The notes below the pieces were generated by a model. It was given only the letters and a program-made list of their open reading frames with translations. It ran no database searches and had not been told where the DNA came from. From SAR202 cluster bacterium AD-804-J14_MRT_500m (GTDB lineage: Bacteria; Chloroflexota; Dehalococcoidia; UBA3495; GCA-2712585), in NCBI GenBank assembly GCA_009391275.1, contig VEXF01000032.1, positions 1-17,430 on the forward strand: a stretch of 17,430 nucleotides of DNA, in the 5' to 3' direction. Position numbers and translations under genes: made by a program. Shown here piece after piece: positions 15,667 to 17,430 of the stretch (the first letter of the stretch is position 1; every line of letters starts with the position of its first letter).

Positions 15667-15774
15667 CGGTTTTTCCCTTCAGACCTTTATGATGTGCAGC
15701 TTGGGGTTTCACTTTCGATCCGCCTGGTAGAACGCTTGGGCCACTTTGGATTGAAGGTACAGGCGCATTTGACA

Positions 15775-15804
15775 ATTATAGTTACTGCCATTCCGAGGTG
15801 TAAA
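15775..15804 (-). promoter_or_regulatory. Promoter of clpC, spanning the repeat junction
   Basis: On the minus strand, TTTACA (15799-15804) and a perfect TATAAT (15775-15780) are separated by 18 bases. The -35 box lies in the inverted-repeat arm (which begins at 15796) and the -10 box outside it. The mirrored -35 in the left arm has no -10 at the same distance. A single GTCAAA just after the -10 resembles half of a CtsR site. Confidence 0.6.
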
Positions 15805-15925
15805 GCTATGGGGGTTCATCTTCGTGTTCATTTGGTTCCCGGCTAAGCTCATCGAACGCAAGTTCGACCAGCTCGGATCATCAGCACGCAAACCCGTGCT
15901 GACACCAATACCTAACTGTTGTTAG
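15797..15925 (+). other. Possible remnant of a coding end in the arm
   Basis: In this frame the arm encodes 42 residues ending at TAG 15925: a hydrophobic run LWGFIFVFIWF and then a basic AKLIERKFD segment. Third positions are G/C-rich in its first 26 codons, unlike the neighbours. It resembles the C terminus of a membrane protein, but upstream of the junction the frame meets a stop at 15779. In the left arm the same codons are fused to the truncated oxidoreductase. It may be a remnant or chance. Confidence 0.25.
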
Positions 15926-15928
15926 TAT

Positions 15929-16049
15929 TTCCCTGGCGGTGGCCTATTTTCCCACCCTGTCACCAGAGCAGTATCGTCGGCGCTGGGGCGTTTCACTTCC
16001 GTGTTCGGGATGGGAACGGGTGGAGCCACCCCGCTCTAACCACCAGGAA
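15929..16049 (-). rRNA. rrf: 5S ribosomal RNA (right copy)
   Basis: This is an exact reverse-complement copy of the 5S gene at 1382-1502, with the same terminal helix and CCGAACACGGAAGTG core. In this arm the gene lies between moaE and clpC on the same strand, with the clpC promoter about 125 bases downstream. Confidence 0.95.
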
Positions 16050-16060
16050 ACTAGCTATAG

Positions 16061-16089
16061 ATTATGCAAAATTTTTCACAAAGTATCAA
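16061..16089 (-). promoter_or_regulatory. Promoter of 5S rRNA (right copy)
   Basis: Mirror copy of TTGATA - 17 bases - CATAAT, here at 16084-16089 and 16061-16066. The -35 box again overlaps the moaE stop codon. Confidence 0.65.
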
Positions 16090-16526
16090 GAGGTGCTCGT
16101 AACCGTCGGTATCTGGTGTGACTGACAGCCGACCCAAGCCTCACCGTCTTCAAACACCTCCTTTTTCCAAATCGGTACAATCTCTTTGATCCTGTCCACC
16201 ACATGGGAACAAGCATCAAAAGCTTCCTTCCTATGCGGAGATGCTACGGCTACTACCAAACTTATATCTTCAATTTCAAGACGGCCCAATCGGTGCATTA
16301 TGGATAGATCTAACATTGGCCATTGCGTTTTAATATCTTGACATATCTGTTCCAACTTCTTGGTTGCCATTGCCTCATAACCTTCGTATTCCAGATAGAG
16401 TACTTGCTTTCCCTCAGATGTCCGTCTCGTAGTACCAACGAAAGTAACAACTGCACCGTTAGCATCGTTACGAACTGACTCCGTCACAGATATTGGGTCC
16501 AGCATACTTTGAGTGATTTGTATCAA
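16086..16526 (-). CDS. moaE: Molybdopterin synthase catalytic subunit MoaE (right copy)
   Basis: This frame encodes a 146-aa protein identical to the left copy at 905-1345, with the same TTG start, HR and PIWKKE motifs. If this arm is the native one, moaE precedes 5S and clpC on one strand. Two identical moaE genes 15 kb apart would be unusual in a natural genome, because drift should leave at least silent differences unless the duplication is very recent or gene-converted. Confidence 0.93.
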   Translation of the reverse strand: MIQITQSMLDPISVTESVRNDANGAVVTFVGTTRRTSEGKQVLYLEYEGYEAMATKKLEQICQDIKTQWPMLDLSIMHRLGRLEIEDISLVVAVASPHRKEAFDACSHVVDRIKEIVPIWKKEVFEDGEAWVGCQSHQIPTVTSTS

Positions 16527-16783
16527 TTGAGACCTCCACTCACAGGTGGTATTAGAGCAATATCGTCTCCATTCAATAACTTCATCTCTGCACTCGCATA
16601 ATCACCATTGACCGCAACTACTATGCTTACCTCCGGGGGAGCTAAATTAGGATGGCGCACACGTATGATATCGACAAGCGAAGACACCGTAATATCACCA
16701 GGCACTGTATAGCTCTCATCAGAGACGCCGGCCCGTTCACGGTACAAAGCAAAGAAGCGAACATTAAGACTCATTGCTTCCAT
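16523..16783 (-). CDS. moaD: Molybdopterin synthase small subunit MoaD (right copy)
   Basis: This is an 86-aa protein identical to the left copy at 648-908, including the two residues after Gly-Gly. Since both copies share the extension but are one sequence duplicated, this does not count as independent confirmation of the extension. Confidence 0.88.
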   Translation of the reverse strand: MEAMSLNVRFFALYRERAGVSDESYTVPGDITVSSLVDIIRVRHPNLAPPEVSIVVAVNGDYASAEMKLLNGDDIALIPPVSGGLN

Positions 16784-16941
16784 GGTGCCAACAAGTGTAC
16801 CACGATGTCGGCAGATAGCCTGACTTAACAGGATCCGATCCTTGATCTAGTCACAGCGCCTGTGTTGTAGAATGCTGTTTAAGGTTTAAATATTTGACGA
16901 TTCCGCCGTCACTTACCTACCATCCTCTCGAGAAGGTATAA

Positions 16942-17430
16942 ATGGAAATACTAAGTTCTACAATCAATCCTTTTAAGGGTATTGTTGTCTCACCCGACAA
17001 GCTTCCAAAGGATCCAGAATGTTTCATTAAAAGTCTGGACAGATCCATAAAATCATGGGGAGATGACGAATACCTAGTAGTTTGGCTGCAAGTGCCGTTG
17101 TGCAAAGCATCACTGATCCCTAGAGCAATAGACGCCGGATTCCAATTTCATCACGCTGGAGATGATTACCTAATGCTGACATTGCAGCTTTCTGATGGCG
17201 CTTACATCCCGCCGTTTGCCTCTCATTATGCGGGAGCCGGGGGAGTCGTTATTAATGACTTAGGAGAACTCCTAGTGGTTTGCGAAAGGCACCGCCCCAA
17301 TAACAGACTACCTTACTATAAACTTCCAGGGGGCACGTTGAAGTCTGGGGAGGATTTAGTAGATGCTGTCGTACGGGAAGTCTTAGAGGAAACAGGTATA
17401 AACACTCGTTTTGAATCCTTGATTTGCATG
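16942..17430 (+). CDS. NUDT6-like Nudix hydrolase, 3' end missing (right copy)
   Basis: ATG 16942 opens a frame that runs off the window end after 163 codons. The pre-Nudix domain (LVVWLQVPLCKASLIPRAID, then FQFHHAGDDYLMLTL) and the complete Nudix box GGTLKSGE-x7-REVLEETGI are present. The start follows GAGAAGGTATAA. It is identical to the left copy at 1-489 and is divergent from moaD. The window stops shortly after the Nudix helix, within the fold. Confidence 0.85.
   Translation, partial: MEILSSTINPFKGIVVSPDKLPKDPECFIKSLDRSIKSWGDDEYLVVWLQVPLCKASLIPRAIDAGFQFHHAGDDYLMLTLQLSDGAYIPPFASHYAGAGGVVINDLGELLVVCERHRPNNRLPYYKLPGGTLKSGEDLVDAVVREVLEETGINTRFESLICM

Larger units (their letters stand above)
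15796..17430. repeat. Right arm of a large perfect inverted repeat
   Basis: This is the reverse complement of 1-1635 and repeats the hairpin tail, 5S rRNA, moaE, moaD and the partial Nudix gene in mirrored order. It runs to the last base of the window, so both arms end at the same sequence position. On this side the gene order moaD, moaE, 5S, clpC, radA all runs on one strand. Confidence 0.97.

Noticed and set aside
15769..15774. Single GTCAAA-like CtsR half site after the clpC -10 box
   Set aside because: CtsR operators need a tandem heptamer repeat; only one half is seen, so regulation by CtsR is not claimed.
1..17430. Linear replicon or transposon with terminal inverted repeats
   Set aside because: The arms end inside a Nudix gene, contain housekeeping genes, and no transposase, integrase, replication protein or telomere-like feature is present.

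Overview
The window looks like a contig from an uncultured bacterium. The gene set points most plausibly to Chloroflexota, in the SAR202 / Dehalococcoidia neighbourhood. The reasons are a split GcvPA/GcvPB glycine decarboxylase, adjacent clpC and radA, a DUF2203 protein, GlcG/HbpS and FAD-oxidoreductase genes, an isolated 5S rRNA and moderately AT-rich codon use. This is inference from gene content; no marker was searched.

Layout. The two ends are an inverted repeat, identical wherever compared. Arm 1-1635 is the reverse complement of arm 15796-17430, and base 1 mirrors base 17430. Each arm holds a 3'-truncated NUDT6-like Nudix gene, the divergent molybdopterin synthase pair moaD-moaE, a 5S rRNA with its own promoter, and a short hairpin-rich tail. 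About 14.2 kb of unique DNA lies between the arms. At the left junction the arm cuts an FAD-dependent (DAO-type) oxidoreductase after about 76 codons. At the right junction the arm supplies the -35 box of an apparent clpC promoter. The repeat may be a real inverted duplication or an amplification/assembly chimera. This is the main thing to resolve.

Unique region, left to right: a serine beta-lactamase-family hydrolase (+); a minus-strand operon SDR dehydrogenase -> unrecognised 80-aa protein -> GlcG/HbpS-like protein; a possible small membrane protein (+); a minus-strand DUF2203 -> queG pair (queG makes queuosine in tRNA); the glycine-cleavage operon gcvT-gcvH-gcvPA-gcvPB plus a cupin (+), with a good sigma-70-like promoter and a TTG-started gcvT; then radA (DNA recombination/repair) and clpC (AAA+ unfoldase), both on the minus strand and separated by a strong symmetrical terminator.

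How the genes work together. GcvT, GcvH, GcvPA and GcvPB form the P, H and T components of the glycine cleavage system. The L protein (lipoamide dehydrogenase) is not encoded here. MoaD and MoaE form molybdopterin synthase, but MoaD carries two residues after its Gly-Gly. I see no CRISPR array, tRNA gene, transposase, integrase or phage gene.
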